A stretch of DNA of 21,544 nt from positions 1 to 21,544 of the forward strand of contig JAJRSP010000234.1 in assembly GCA_024278775.1 (NCBI GenBank), in the 5' to 3' direction. The position numbers and the translations under genes were made by a program. Of the stretch, positions 1-8,366 are shown piece after piece (the stretch's first letter is position 1; every line of letters starts with the position of its first letter). Source of the stretch: Planctomycetota bacterium. GTDB taxonomy: Bacteria; Planctomycetota; Phycisphaerae; UBA1845. Below the pieces are notes generated by a model that saw nothing but the letters and a program-made list of their open reading frames with translations, searched no databases and was not told the DNA's origin.

Positions 1-2
1 CG

Positions 3-110
3 CGGCGGATCGGAACGCGATTCGAAAAATTGGCCGTTAACTTCCATGGGATGCTTCAGTTGGCAATGATACGGCGTTACCTCAAAATACTGTTTTCAGA
101 CAGAGCCTAG
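3..110 (+). CDS. IS5-family-like transposase, C-terminal fragment (cut by window edge)
   Basis: The third frame is open from the window edge to a TAG at 108-110. It encodes about 35 residues containing TRFEKLAVNF, LAMIRRYLKIL and a terminal FSDRA. This combination of (T)R(F/Y)(E/D)KLA..F and LA.IR..L just before the stop is how IS5/IS4-type DDE transposases end, after their catalytic glutamate region. Only the tail is visible, so the DDE residues cannot be checked and I cannot say whether the element is intact to the left. The stop lies inside the presumed terminal inverted repeat, which is usual in this IS group. Nothing in the next 90 bases continues the element. Confidence 0.65.
   Translation, partial: RRIGTRFEKLAVNFHGMLQLAMIRRYLKILFSDRA
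92..110 (+). repeat. Probable right terminal inverted repeat of the IS
   Basis: The last bases of the transposase frame, read on the minus strand, are CTAGGCTCTGTCTGAAAAC. This resembles the GGCTSTGTCTGAAAA-type ends of IS5-group elements. The terminal CTAG may include target-site bases, because this family often targets YTAR. The left copy lies outside the window, so the pairing cannot be confirmed here. Confidence 0.45.
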
Positions 111-200
111 TGCTTGGACACCATGCATTGGGGGGGGAGGCATGGCCGATTCGGCGACGTAGCTCGTTGACGCAACACGACCAGACCATACGCTGGGCGC

Positions 201-887
201 ATGAATGTTTTCGCGTTGGTCTTCGCTAAATATCCCGAGCCGGGAAAGGTAAAAACACGCCTCTCCCCCCCCCTATCTTCCGTACAGGCGGCCGACATCC
301 ACCGGGCAGCGCTCCAGGCTACCTGTGAGCTGATCGGCTCGCTTGACCACATACACACGGTGTTGGTGGCCACGCCGGATGGCGAATGCCCCCGCCTGGC
401 CGATGAACTGGGCACGCTCATTGACGATCACTGGCCGCAGAGTGAGGGATCGTTGGGTGAACGCTTGGAGCGAGCCGCCCACCGCGCGTTCCAAGAGGGC
501 GCATCGCGCCTGCTTCTGTTCGGCGCGGACAGCCCCACGATTCCCGTAGACTTCGTGCAACAAGCGATCACCGCGCTCGAAGAATGTGACGCAGTGGCCG
601 GCCCCTGCGACGACGGCGGCTACTACCTGCTCGGCATGCGTGCCCCGCAACCGGTGCTGTTTCAGGATATCGACTGGGGTAGCGAACGGGTGATGGAACA
701 AACGCGGCAGCGTGCGCGGCGATCCGGTATCCATCTTCGGGAGCTGCCGCTATGGTATGATATCGATCGCGTGGATGACCTGGAGCGAGCGGCCGACGAC
801 CTCGGTGTGGGCGACACGCCACCCATGCAAAGGGCACTCCAACGAACCATCGATCGGGTGCTCGATCAGCTTGAGGGAAACGGATAG
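201..887 (+). CDS. TIGR04282-family (DUF2064) glycosyl/nucleotidyltransferase-like protein
   Basis: This 228-residue GT-A-like enzyme has the family's hallmark N-terminus FAKYPEPGKVKTRL (residues about 8-21). A central GADSPTIP segment carries the metal-binding-type acidic residue, and CDDGGYYLLGM follows at about 145-155. The family is related to CofC/MobA-type nucleotidyltransferases. It is annotated in databases as rSAM/selenodomain-associated transferase 1, or arsenosugar-biosynthesis glycosyltransferase. The substrate is not evident here because the usual partner, a TIGR04283 transferase, is not adjacent. The length is normal for the family. The ATG at 201 places the conserved beta1-loop where expected. 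The next gene starts 26 nt downstream on the same strand, so the two may be co-transcribed. Confidence 0.85.
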   Translation: MNVFALVFAKYPEPGKVKTRLSPPLSSVQAADIHRAALQATCELIGSLDHIHTVLVATPDGECPRLADELGTLIDDHWPQSEGSLGERLERAAHRAFQEGASRLLLFGADSPTIPVDFVQQAITALEECDAVAGPCDDGGYYLLGMRAPQPVLFQDIDWGSERVMEQTRQRARRSGIHLRELPLWYDIDRVDDLERAADDLGVGDTPPMQRALQRTIDRVLDQLEGNG

Positions 888-913
888 ATCGCGCCACCAG
901 ACGGAAACGACCC

Positions 914-1540
914 ATGACAGACCACACCACCCACACGATTGAAGCGTTCCTCGGCGCCACCGCCCAACGATCGCCCACACCCGGTGGCGGCGCGGTGGCC
1001 GCCCTGACCGGCTCGCTCTCCGCGGCTCTATCGCGCATGGTCGCGGCCTACTCCATCGGCAAGACCACCGCGCCCGAAGCTCGCGTGGCCATAAAAGATG
1101 CTGCTTTCAAACTTCGCCGCGATGACGAGCTCCTCCGAGCCCTGATGACCCAGGATGCGGAGGCCTATGCCGCGATGACCACCGCCCGAAAAAGAGCCAA
1201 AAGCGACCCAAACCAAACCGGCGCGTATCAAGAGTCGATCCTGGCGGCGATCGCCGTACCCATGGAAATCGCGGGTCTGGCTTCGCACACGCTCGGTGTT
1301 CTTCACGGGTTGCAACTCGTGGCGAACCGCTACCTGCATAGCGATCTCGGCGCGGCGGCGGTCATCGCGCACGCAGCGGCCGACGCAGCACGGTTTATGG
1401 TTCTTGTGAATCTGGCCGAGATCGAATCCGATGATCTGCGGGTGCGGTTGGCCGACGAGATCAACGATACCCTCCGTCATTGCCGCGAACACCGACTTGC
1501 CGTGGAGGCTTTCGTCAACGCGGCATTTGAGCAAGCCTGA
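914..1540 (+). CDS. Cyclodeaminase/cyclohydrolase family protein (FTCD C-terminal domain-like)
   Basis: This 208-residue, mostly helical protein starts with the FTCD_C signature SPTPGGGAVAALTGSLSAAL (residues about 17-36). A helix with the GMTTARK-like AMTTARKRAK segment and a long DLGAAAVIAHAAADAA helix follow. Stand-alone members of this family (FchA-like) act as methenyl-tetrahydrofolate cyclohydrolases, or as the formimino-THF cyclodeaminase part of histidine degradation, in the cytosol. No histidine-utilisation genes flank it, so a one-carbon cyclohydrolase role is the more likely one, by inference. The length of about 200 residues is typical. It follows the TIGR04282 gene by 26 nt and precedes the small cysteine protein by 24 nt, suggesting one operon. 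Confidence 0.85.
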   Translation: MTDHTTHTIEAFLGATAQRSPTPGGGAVAALTGSLSAALSRMVAAYSIGKTTAPEARVAIKDAAFKLRRDDELLRALMTQDAEAYAAMTTARKRAKSDPNQTGAYQESILAAIAVPMEIAGLASHTLGVLHGLQLVANRYLHSDLGAAAVIAHAAADAARFMVLVNLAEIESDDLRVRLADEINDTLRHCREHRLAVEAFVNAAFEQA

Positions 1541-1564
1541 CGGGTTGGCCGATATCCACTTCGT

Positions 1565-1813
1565 ATGGACGAACCGCCTTATCACCTGGATATCGAGGAT
1601 GTCGAAGACGACGGCGGGGATACCCGTGGACACACGGGCCTGCGTGGACGCCCCTGGGTAGGGATCCGCTTTGAATGCTGCGGAACCTACGCAAGAATCT
1701 ACCGCAACAAGGAAGGCACGGCCTACCAAGGTGCCTGTCCCCACTGTCGGCGTCAGGTCACGCTTAAGGTGGGCCCGGGTGGTACGGATTCGCGATTCTT
1801 TTCGGCCACCTGA
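1565..1813 (+). CDS. Small conserved cysteine-containing hypothetical protein
   Basis: This 82-residue protein has an acidic, variable N-terminus (DIEDVEDDGGD). A compact, conserved-looking core follows: GIRFECCGTYARIYRN, ACPHCRRQVTLKVG, then GGTDSRFFSA. CC and CxxC pairs 26 residues apart suggest a zinc-ribbon-like fold or a metal-binding site. It has no signal peptide or membrane segment. I recall similar small proteins from planctomycete genomes but cannot give a function. No strong ribosome-binding site precedes the ATG at 1565. The start could lie further in, just before the GIRFECC core, but no other in-frame ATG is available there. Confidence 0.6.
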   Translation: MDEPPYHLDIEDVEDDGGDTRGHTGLRGRPWVGIRFECCGTYARIYRNKEGTAYQGACPHCRRQVTLKVGPGGTDSRFFSAT

Positions 1814-1948
1814 TTCGCAGGGAGATCACGGTGCCGTGGCATTGGTGCGGCCCGCTTCGGGAGGATACAATCCGCACCGCGATGATGAGTCACTCGGCGG
1901 ATCGGAAAGGGTGGACGCTTCTTCAGTCAGTGGTACTTCGGTGAAAAC

Positions 1949-2995
1949 CTGCCTACGTGGTCGCTGTTTGCCGAACTCTCGCTGGCCGGGCTGGTCGTCA
2001 TCCTGGCGGGAGCGCGCTTTGCGAAGCTCGCCGACACCCTGGCGACTCGGCTTCATATCGGCGGCGGTTGGATCGGACTGATTCTGCTCGCGACCGTGAC
2101 GAGTCTTCCGGAGCTCGTATCCGGGGGGACGGCCACCGCCCTGGGCAACGTCGATCTCGCTTTCGGCGGCATTCTCGGTAGCTGCTCGTTCAACATCACG
2201 TTGATTTTCCTTCTCAACGCGCTCTCCGGCGGCGGCTCGGTGCTCCGAAATGTAAGCCCCTCTCACACGCTATCCGCGACGTTCGGGATCGGCCTGCTCA
2301 GTCTGGCCATGTTCGGCATGGTGCTTGTCGAGAAATTCACCGGGAACCCACGCCTGACCGGCTCCGTGGAGCTTGTCTGGGCCGCCGCGATTCTGGCCAC
2401 CTACTTCGGCTGCATGCGTTTGATCCACAGTTTCGAAAAACGGGCGGCCGCCAAAGAACCACCCCCTCCAAACGAATCGGTCGAGCCCGCCATCTACGTC
2501 GCGATTGCCGTGATGGGGGTCATCATTGTGGTCGCCTCCTGGTGGCTGGCTCAGATCGGGGATGTGCTCAGCACGCACGAAATCGAAATGATCGGGCGAC
2601 CGCTTGGGGCCACCTTCGTCGGAGCCGTGTTTCTTGCGCTGGCCACCTCCCTACCGGAGATCGCCACGAGCGTCGCGGCCGTCAGACTGGGCAACCTTGA
2701 CCTCGCTCTGGGCAACTTGTTCGGCTCAAACATGTTCAACATCGCGGTGATCCCGGTGCTGAAGGGGGTGTCGCTGTGTCGTGGTGATTGGCTAATGATG
2801 CCGCCGGATGCGGTTCAGTTTACGCAACACATGATCACCGGCGTCGTCGCCATCATGCTTACGACCATCGCCGTGGGCGGACTGACCTACAAGAGCAAGA
2901 AAAAAATGATGCGGCGGTTTGGTTTCGATTCGATCCTGATCGTGATCGTATACCTTGGCGGCATGTACATGCTGCTGATGGAATCTCAGTCGTGA
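1949..2995 (+). CDS. Sodium/calcium exchanger (CaCA) family membrane protein; non-AUG or disrupted start
   Basis: About 348 residues of hydrophobic helices contain both CaCA alpha-repeats. Repeat 1 is TSLPELVSG with ALGNVDLAFGG and GSCSFN. Repeat 2 is ATSLPEIATS with LGNLDLALGN and FGSNMFN. The acidic residues of the (T/S)LPE motifs are the cation-coordinating ones in this family (YrbG-like, inner-membrane Ca2+/Na+ antiport). The first in-frame GTG (2096) would delete helix 1 and begin inside alpha-repeat 1. The frame is open upstream to a TGA at 1886-1888 and encodes a plausible first helix (LFAELSLAGLVVILAGARF), but it contains no ATG, GTG or TTG. I therefore place the start at CTG 1949, which has GGTGA four bases upstream. 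A frameshift in 1882-1945 is the alternative. It overlaps the sulfatase gene by GTGA. Confidence 0.75.
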   Translation: MPTWSLFAELSLAGLVVILAGARFAKLADTLATRLHIGGGWIGLILLATVTSLPELVSGGTATALGNVDLAFGGILGSCSFNITLIFLLNALSGGGSVLRNVSPSHTLSATFGIGLLSLAMFGMVLVEKFTGNPRLTGSVELVWAAAILATYFGCMRLIHSFEKRAAAKEPPPPNESVEPAIYVAIAVMGVIIVVASWWLAQIGDVLSTHEIEMIGRPLGATFVGAVFLALATSLPEIATSVAAVRLGNLDLALGNLFGSNMFNIAVIPVLKGVSLCRGDWLMMPPDAVQFTQHMITGVVAIMLTTIAVGGLTYKSKKKMMRRFGFDSILIVIVYLGGMYMLLMESQS

Positions 2996-4458
2996 GGCCC
3001 AACCCGCGACATGCCATCGGTCTGTGCGGTGCGGTCCTCTTTCTACTCGGCGGCTGCAACCCCACCGATCAAGAGACCCGGACCGCCCCGAAAGCCGACA
3101 CGGCGCGCCCCAACGTCATCTTCATCATGATCGATACACTTCGCCCCGACCGGCTCGGCTGCTACGGATACCGCCGCGACAACGCGCCCACCATCGACGC
3201 CCTGGCCAAAGAGGGCGTGCTGTTCGAGCGGGCTATATCGGCCGCCCCGTGGACGCAGCCGTCCATCGCCTCGCTGTTCGCCTCCGTGTACCCCGGCGTT
3301 CACGGCGTCATCGGCTATCGAAAGGCATACCAGGGTGTGAAGGACGAAGCCAAGACCGTCACCGTGTTCGTGGGTTCGTTTCAAACGCTGGCCGAGTCCT
3401 TCCAGAGCGCCGGCTATGCGACGGCGGCCATCATCGCGAACCCCTTTCTAGTGAAGGGTTTTGGGTTTGACCAGGGGTTCGATCACTATAACGACACGAT
3501 CACCGACAACTGGGTGACGGGTGATATCGTGAACCAGGCGGCATTGGCGTGGCTCACCAGACGTAAGAACAAGAAACCTTTTTTCCTCTATCTACACTAC
3601 ATGGACGTGCATGGTCCGTATGCCGCGCCACCGAAGTTTCTCGACCCGCTTCTCGATGATCTGGAGCGAGAGGGCGTGAGGGAAAAGCTTTCGCCGGAAG
3701 CGATCCAAAAGCTGGATTACCTCTGGCAACCGCCCACCGGACCGACCGACCTGGCACGGCACAATAAACTTTCGCTCTACCGCGAATACTGGTCCGCTCG
3801 TTATGAGGCCGGGATTCGCCAGGTTGATTACTATCTCCAACAACTGCGGGAGCAACTGATCGAGCTGGGGCTTTGGGACGACGCCTATATCATTCTCACT
3901 GCCGACCACGGCGAAGCCCTCTACGAGCACGGGTTTTGGGATCACGGGTTTGGCGTGTACCACACCGACCTCCACGTCCCGCTGATTATGCGCTGGCCGG
4001 GCACACTGCCGGCCAACCAGCGAATCCATGCGCTCGCCCGCCTGATCGACCTCGCACCGACACTCATCGCCCAACTGCATCTGACTCCCATGACCCATAT
4101 CCAGGGCGCGTCACTCCTCCCGATCATCCAAGAGCGATCGCCCGGTGAAGCGCCCCGGATGGCCTTCGCCGAAGGCGTGAAGATCGGCCCGGAGCAACGC
4201 GCCGTTTATGCCGGCCCGTGGAAGCTGTTGCTTTTCGTAGATACCGGCGAGGTCAAACTGTTCCAGATCGATCGTGATCCGCTCGAACAGAAAGACCTCG
4301 CCGAGACCCACCCGAAACTCACGAGCGAACTCCGAGGTGTTCTGAACGAACAACAACGACGAAACAAAGAACTAAGCCGTGGTGTGCCGGCGCACCAAAC
4401 CACGCTGACCGATGAACAGATCAACCGGCTACGCTCGCTTGGCTACCTGGGTGAATAG
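2992..4458 (+). CDS. Lipoprotein sulfatase/phosphoesterase-like enzyme (alkaline-phosphatase superfamily)
   Basis: This 488-residue protein starts at GTG 2992, which overlaps the exchanger stop as GTGA. That start gives a short signal peptide ending in a lipobox (LLGGC, Cys22), so a lipid-anchored extracytoplasmic enzyme is expected. The sulfatase fold is clear: metal-ligand Asp48 in IFIMIDTLRPDRLG, the nucleophile region APWTQPSIASLF, KKPFFLYLHYMDVHGPY, and the second metal site LTADHGEALYEHG (Asp305/His306). The formylglycine position (C/S-x-P-S-R in true sulfatases) is Thr88 with no following Arg. The enzyme may therefore hydrolyse or transfer phosphate esters through a Thr nucleophile rather than act as an FGly sulfatase. 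It is coupled upstream to the exchanger and is followed 32 nt later by the TPR membrane protein. Confidence 0.85.
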   Translation: MRPNPRHAIGLCGAVLFLLGGCNPTDQETRTAPKADTARPNVIFIMIDTLRPDRLGCYGYRRDNAPTIDALAKEGVLFERAISAAPWTQPSIASLFASVYPGVHGVIGYRKAYQGVKDEAKTVTVFVGSFQTLAESFQSAGYATAAIIANPFLVKGFGFDQGFDHYNDTITDNWVTGDIVNQAALAWLTRRKNKKPFFLYLHYMDVHGPYAAPPKFLDPLLDDLEREGVREKLSPEAIQKLDYLWQPPTGPTDLARHNKLSLYREYWSARYEAGIRQVDYYLQQLREQLIELGLWDDAYIILTADHGEALYEHGFWDHGFGVYHTDLHVPLIMRWPGTLPANQRIHALARLIDLAPTLIAQLHLTPMTHIQGASLLPIIQERSPGEAPRMAFAEGVKIGPEQRAVYAGPWKLLLFVDTGEVKLFQIDRDPLEQKDLAETHPKLTSELRGVLNEQQRRNKELSRGVPAHQTTLTDEQINRLRSLGYLGE

Positions 4459-4490
4459 TCCGCCGTGCCTCGTTACACGAGATCCGTGTC

Positions 4491-6383
4491 ATGGATAACC
4501 ACGAGCACCAACCGGCATCGCACGACCCGGTAGACGCCCACATCAACGACCCGGCGAAGATATCCACCGTTCACGTTGCGTGCGCATCCCTCGTCGTGCT
4601 CACCATCGTGCTCGCTACCTACTGGCCGGTATTGAATTGCCACGCCCTGTCGTTCGACGACAACGATTACTTCACGGAAAACGCGCTCGTGACTCACCCG
4701 AGCGTCAACTCCGCCGGTCGCTTCCTAACAGAAGTGCTGAAACCGTCCACGGTGCGCGGCTACTATCAGCCGCTGGCGATGATATCGCTCATGCTGGACT
4801 ATGCCCTGGGTGCCCGTCCTGCCGACCTCTATGCGATCCAGCGGACGAGCCTGGCGCTTCACGCGGCCAACAGTGTGCTAGTGGCGCTGCTGATGCTCGC
4901 GCTGTTTCGCAGCGTGCCGGCGGCCATCATCGCTGGACTGCTCTTCGGGCTTCACCCGGCAGCCGTAGAGTCCGTGCCGTGGCTGGCGCAGCGAAAAAGC
5001 CTGCTATCCACCTTCTTTGCGCTCGCCTGTCTCCTCGCCTATTGTCGGTACGCGCGCATCGGTGGGGCATGGCGCTACGCAGTGGTCGCGCTGCTTTACG
5101 TGCTCTCGCTCATGTCCAAGCCCACAAGCACGCCGCTTCCGCTCTTGCTGTTGCTGCTAGATGCCTGGCCGCTGAAACGGCTCCGCTGGCGCACCGTCGT
5201 GGAAAAAATCCCGCTTTTCGCCATCGCGGCCGTCTTCTCGGTCATCACGGTCATTTCCCAAAGCCGAGCTGGCGGCGCACAAATGCCCCACGAGTACGGA
5301 CCTCTCCGCATCCCCATGATCCTGGCCCACAACATATCCTTCTACTTTCGCCACTTGTTCTGGCCGGGGGACGTACCGAACTACTACCTCTTTCCCTCGC
5401 CGTTTACCCCGGGAAACCCGGCGATCATCAGCGGCTTTCTCATCACGGCCGCACTCGTCGCCACGCTGATCCTGTCCCTCCGTTGGACACGCGCGTGGGT
5501 TTGCGGCGGTCTGTTCCTCTTCGTGGCGTTGTCGCCCACGCTCGGGGTGATCGGATTCACCGACACGATCGCGTCCAATCGTTTCCTCTATCTGCCGATG
5601 GTCGGTGCGTTGCTCCCCATCGCCTACTATGCGGCGCGCGGGTGGACGCGGCCCCGAACCACCGCTCGGACGCTGATCGTCACGGCCACAATGTTCGCCT
5701 GCGCTTTGGGTGCTATAGGTACGCGCCGCGGGCTCTCTTTTTGGAGTGATTCGGTCACGCACTTCGCCCATCTCGTTCAGGTGGCTCCTGATGCACCGAA
5801 GGTGCGGTTCTCCTACGGTGAGGCGCTGGACCGCGCCGGGTATCTCGAGCGGGCCGAGGTCGAATACCGGGCGGCCATCGCGCTTCGACCGGGCTATTCA
5901 CGAGCGCACAACAATCTTGCCGTGATTCTCGCCGCGCGAAACCAGCTTTCCGAAGCGCTCCCCCATTACGCCGACGCCGTGCGCTACGACACGAAATCAT
6001 TCAAGGCGTACAACAACTACGGCGTGGCGCTGATTCAGGCCGGACGGAATAACGACGCCATCCACATGCTCACCCGCGCCGTCGAGATCAATCCGAATTA
6101 CGCCGACGCCCGGTTCAATCTGGGTCGAGTGCTGGGCAGCCAAAACCGCATCGACGAAGCGATCTCCCAGTTTCAGGCGGCGCACGAGCTCGACCCGGAC
6201 GACGCGGAAATCCTGTACAATCTCGGCTTGGCACTCGGGATGGCTCATCGCTGGGAGGCGGCGGCCACATGCTACCGTCAGGTACAACAACGAAACCCGA
6301 ACTACCCAGGAATCGAGCAGGCATTGAAACAGGCCGAAGAAAACATGAACGCCAACGCGACTACCAGAAAGCCCACACCGTGA
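4491..6383 (+). CDS. TMTC-like multi-pass membrane protein with C-terminal TPR repeats
   Basis: This protein is 630 residues long. Roughly residues 25-430 form many hydrophobic helices. Their features match bacterial TMTC-like/GT-C proteins: FDDNDYFTEN (residues 55-64) in the first extracytoplasmic loop, GYYQPLAMISLMLDY, and LHPAAVESVPWLAQRKSLLS. From about residue 435 there are five or six tetratricopeptide repeats, for example AHNNLAVILAARNQLSEALP and AYNNYGVALIQAG. The family is thought to transfer sugars from a polyprenyl-linked donor to secreted proteins, with the acidic loop residues catalytic; that activity is inferred here. Its stop overlaps the ABC transporter start as GTGA (6380-6383). 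The two are translationally coupled, which suggests a joint envelope-related job. The ATG at 4491 lacks a strong Shine-Dalgarno sequence. Confidence 0.8.
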   Translation: MDNHEHQPASHDPVDAHINDPAKISTVHVACASLVVLTIVLATYWPVLNCHALSFDDNDYFTENALVTHPSVNSAGRFLTEVLKPSTVRGYYQPLAMISLMLDYALGARPADLYAIQRTSLALHAANSVLVALLMLALFRSVPAAIIAGLLFGLHPAAVESVPWLAQRKSLLSTFFALACLLAYCRYARIGGAWRYAVVALLYVLSLMSKPTSTPLPLLLLLLDAWPLKRLRWRTVVEKIPLFAIAAVFSVITVISQSRAGGAQMPHEYGPLRIPMILAHNISFYFRHLFWPGDVPNYYLFPSPFTPGNPAIISGFLITAALVATLILSLRWTRAWVCGGLFLFVALSPTLGVIGFTDTIASNRFLYLPMVGALLPIAYYAARGWTRPRTTARTLIVTATMFACALGAIGTRRGLSFWSDSVTHFAHLVQVAPDAPKVRFSYGEALDRAGYLERAEVEYRAAIALRPGYSRAHNNLAVILAARNQLSEALPHYADAVRYDTKSFKAYNNYGVALIQAGRNNDAIHMLTRAVEINPNYADARFNLGRVLGSQNRIDEAISQFQAAHELDPDDAEILYNLGLALGMAHRWEAAATCYRQVQQRNPNYPGIEQALKQAEENMNANATTRKPTP

Positions 6384-8275
6384 TTGATTCGTCGAAACGA
6401 CGTTACCGCGACTTCCGCCACGCCCCACACGGAGCGAAGCCCCACGCGACGGGCGCGGACGCCGTGGACCCCAAAAAACCCCAGCTTTCGAAAGACGAAC
6501 GCCGGGTCTACATGCGCAGCTATCGCTCGTTCCTCTGGCCCTTCAAGGGCACGTTCATCATGGTGTTCGTCCTCGCGCTGTTGAGTGCGGGGTTGAGCAT
6601 GGCACCGCCGCTGGCCACCCGCTACATCATTGACCGAATTCTCCCCGCCAGCGAAATCCCTGCCGAGCAGAAGTGGTCGACACTGCTCTGGATCTGCGGC
6701 GGCGTCCTTGCGATTCTCCTCCTGATGCAGGTCCTCGACACGACCCGCAACTACTCGATGGCCGTCCTCAACGCCAAGGTGATCTTTCGCCTTCGTCAGC
6801 GACTCTTCGACCGGCTCATTCGTCTGCCGCTGGGCAAGCTGGCCGAGCTCAAATCCGGCGGCATCGTCTCACGGCTGTCCCAAGACACCGACAAAGTCAC
6901 CGGTATGGTGCAGATGGCCGTCATCACGCCGACCGTCGCCGGCATTCGCGTGGTGCTGACGATTGCCGTGCTCATTTTTCTCTCCTGGCCGCTCGCGATG
7001 CTGGCCGGGCTGATGATTCCGCCGATTGTTATGGTCAACATGATATGGATTCGCAAGGTGCGGCCCATCTACCGGGCCATGGCCGAAGCCCGCGCCGACG
7101 TGGACGCCCGCGTCACCGAAACCTTCGGCGGTATTCGCGTGGTCCGCACCTTTCGCCGGGAACGGAAGGAGCGCCGCGACTACGCCGTCACACACCATAC
7201 GATCATCCGCAAAAACCTGCTGGCCGAGCGGCTCCGCCTCGTCGTCACCGCGGGCTGGGGGCTGCTCATTCCCGCGATCAGCCTCACCATCGTCGGCTTC
7301 GGCAGCTATCTGGTCATCCAGGGGCGCGGCACCGTCGGGGACATCATCGCGTTTCAGATGTACGCCTTCATGCTGCTGCAACCGGTGTCGCAGATCGTCC
7401 ACGCCATGAGCGCCACCCAACAGGCGCTCGCCGCCACGGAGCGTGTGTTCGACGCGCTCGACTGGCCCGTCGAAAAACCGGATCGACCCCACGCCCAAGA
7501 AGCCCCCACGCCGATCACCGACATCCGTTTTGACGATGTCTGCTTCGAGTATCGAGAGGGCTTGCCCGTGCTGAGCCACATCACGCTGGATGTCCCGGCC
7601 GGTAGCACGGTCGCGCTGGTCGGCCCCAGCGGCGGTGGCAAGACCACGCTCACCGATCTCGTCGCGCGTTTTCACGACCCGACCAGCGGTGCCATTCGTG
7701 CCAACGGTATCGATCTTCGCGATATGAAACTCGGGAGCTACCGGCAGAAGCTGGCGACCGTCCCCCAAGAGGTCTTCCTTTTCGACGGAAGCGTGCGTGA
7801 GAACATCGCCTATGGCCGGCGTCACGCCTCCGACGAGCAATTAATCAACGCGGCCCAACGCGCCAACGCCCACGACTTTATCCTGGCGCTACCGGAAGGC
7901 TACGACACACTCATCGGCGAACGCGGGCTGAAGCTCTCCGGCGGGCAGCGCCAACGCATCAGCATCGCCCGGGCGATCCTTGCCAATCCGGAGATTCTTA
8001 TCCTGGACGAGGCCACCAGCAACCTCGACACCGAGAGCGAACAGCTTATCCAAGCGTCCATGGAGGATCTGCTCTCGCACCGCACCACATTTGTCATCGC
8101 CCACCGCCTCAGCACCATCACCCACGCCGACATCATCGTCGTGCTCGACGCCGGCCGCATCGTGCAGGTGGGCACCCACACGGAGCTCATGGCCGAGGAC
8201 GACCTCTACCGCCACATGGTCGAAAGACAGCAACGCAGTTTCGCCGACCCATCCGACACCGTAGCATGGGGATAG
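6380..8275 (+). CDS. ABC exporter, fused permease and ATPase (MsbA-like)
   Basis: This 631-residue half-transporter starts at GTG 6380, overlapping the previous stop. ATG 6512 (MRSYRSFLWPF) is a shorter alternative that would remove a hydrophilic, basic leader. The N-terminal domain has about six helices, with the type-I exporter coupling region RLFDRLIRLPLGKL and SRLSQDTDKV. The ATPase domain contains Walker A GPSGGGKTT (from residue 415), the Q-loop VPQEVFLFDGS, signature LSGGQRQR (from 519), Walker B ILILDEATSNLD (Asp543, Glu544) and H-loop His575. All catalytic residues are present. Homologues export lipids, glycolipids or peptides as dimers across the inner membrane. Coupling to the TMTC-like gene hints at an envelope glycan or lipid substrate, but the substrate cannot be read from sequence. 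Confidence 0.93.
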   Translation: MIDSSKRRYRDFRHAPHGAKPHATGADAVDPKKPQLSKDERRVYMRSYRSFLWPFKGTFIMVFVLALLSAGLSMAPPLATRYIIDRILPASEIPAEQKWSTLLWICGGVLAILLLMQVLDTTRNYSMAVLNAKVIFRLRQRLFDRLIRLPLGKLAELKSGGIVSRLSQDTDKVTGMVQMAVITPTVAGIRVVLTIAVLIFLSWPLAMLAGLMIPPIVMVNMIWIRKVRPIYRAMAEARADVDARVTETFGGIRVVRTFRRERKERRDYAVTHHTIIRKNLLAERLRLVVTAGWGLLIPAISLTIVGFGSYLVIQGRGTVGDIIAFQMYAFMLLQPVSQIVHAMSATQQALAATERVFDALDWPVEKPDRPHAQEAPTPITDIRFDDVCFEYREGLPVLSHITLDVPAGSTVALVGPSGGGKTTLTDLVARFHDPTSGAIRANGIDLRDMKLGSYRQKLATVPQEVFLFDGSVRENIAYGRRHASDEQLINAAQRANAHDFILALPEGYDTLIGERGLKLSGGQRQRISIARAILANPEILILDEATSNLDTESEQLIQASMEDLLSHRTTFVIAHRLSTITHADIIVVLDAGRIVQVGTHTELMAEDDLYRHMVERQQRSFADPSDTVAWG

Positions 8276-8366
8276 TGTTTGGGCTCCGTATCACTTTGTA
8301 GCCCCTCGCGCATAAGATCAACTACCAGTACGCCTACACTCTTCGCAGACACAACTCGGGGATATT

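Noticed and set aside
2788..2991. Upstream extension of the sulfatase frame inside the exchanger gene
   Set aside because: It is an out-of-frame translation of the exchanger, rich in His/Arg; GTG 2992 yields a proper lipoprotein signal.
8276..8366. Possible bidirectional terminator between the ABC exporter and the zinc-ribbon membrane gene
   Set aside because: Only GGGCT...AGCCC (5 bp, 14-base loop) with no T-run on either strand; too weak to call.
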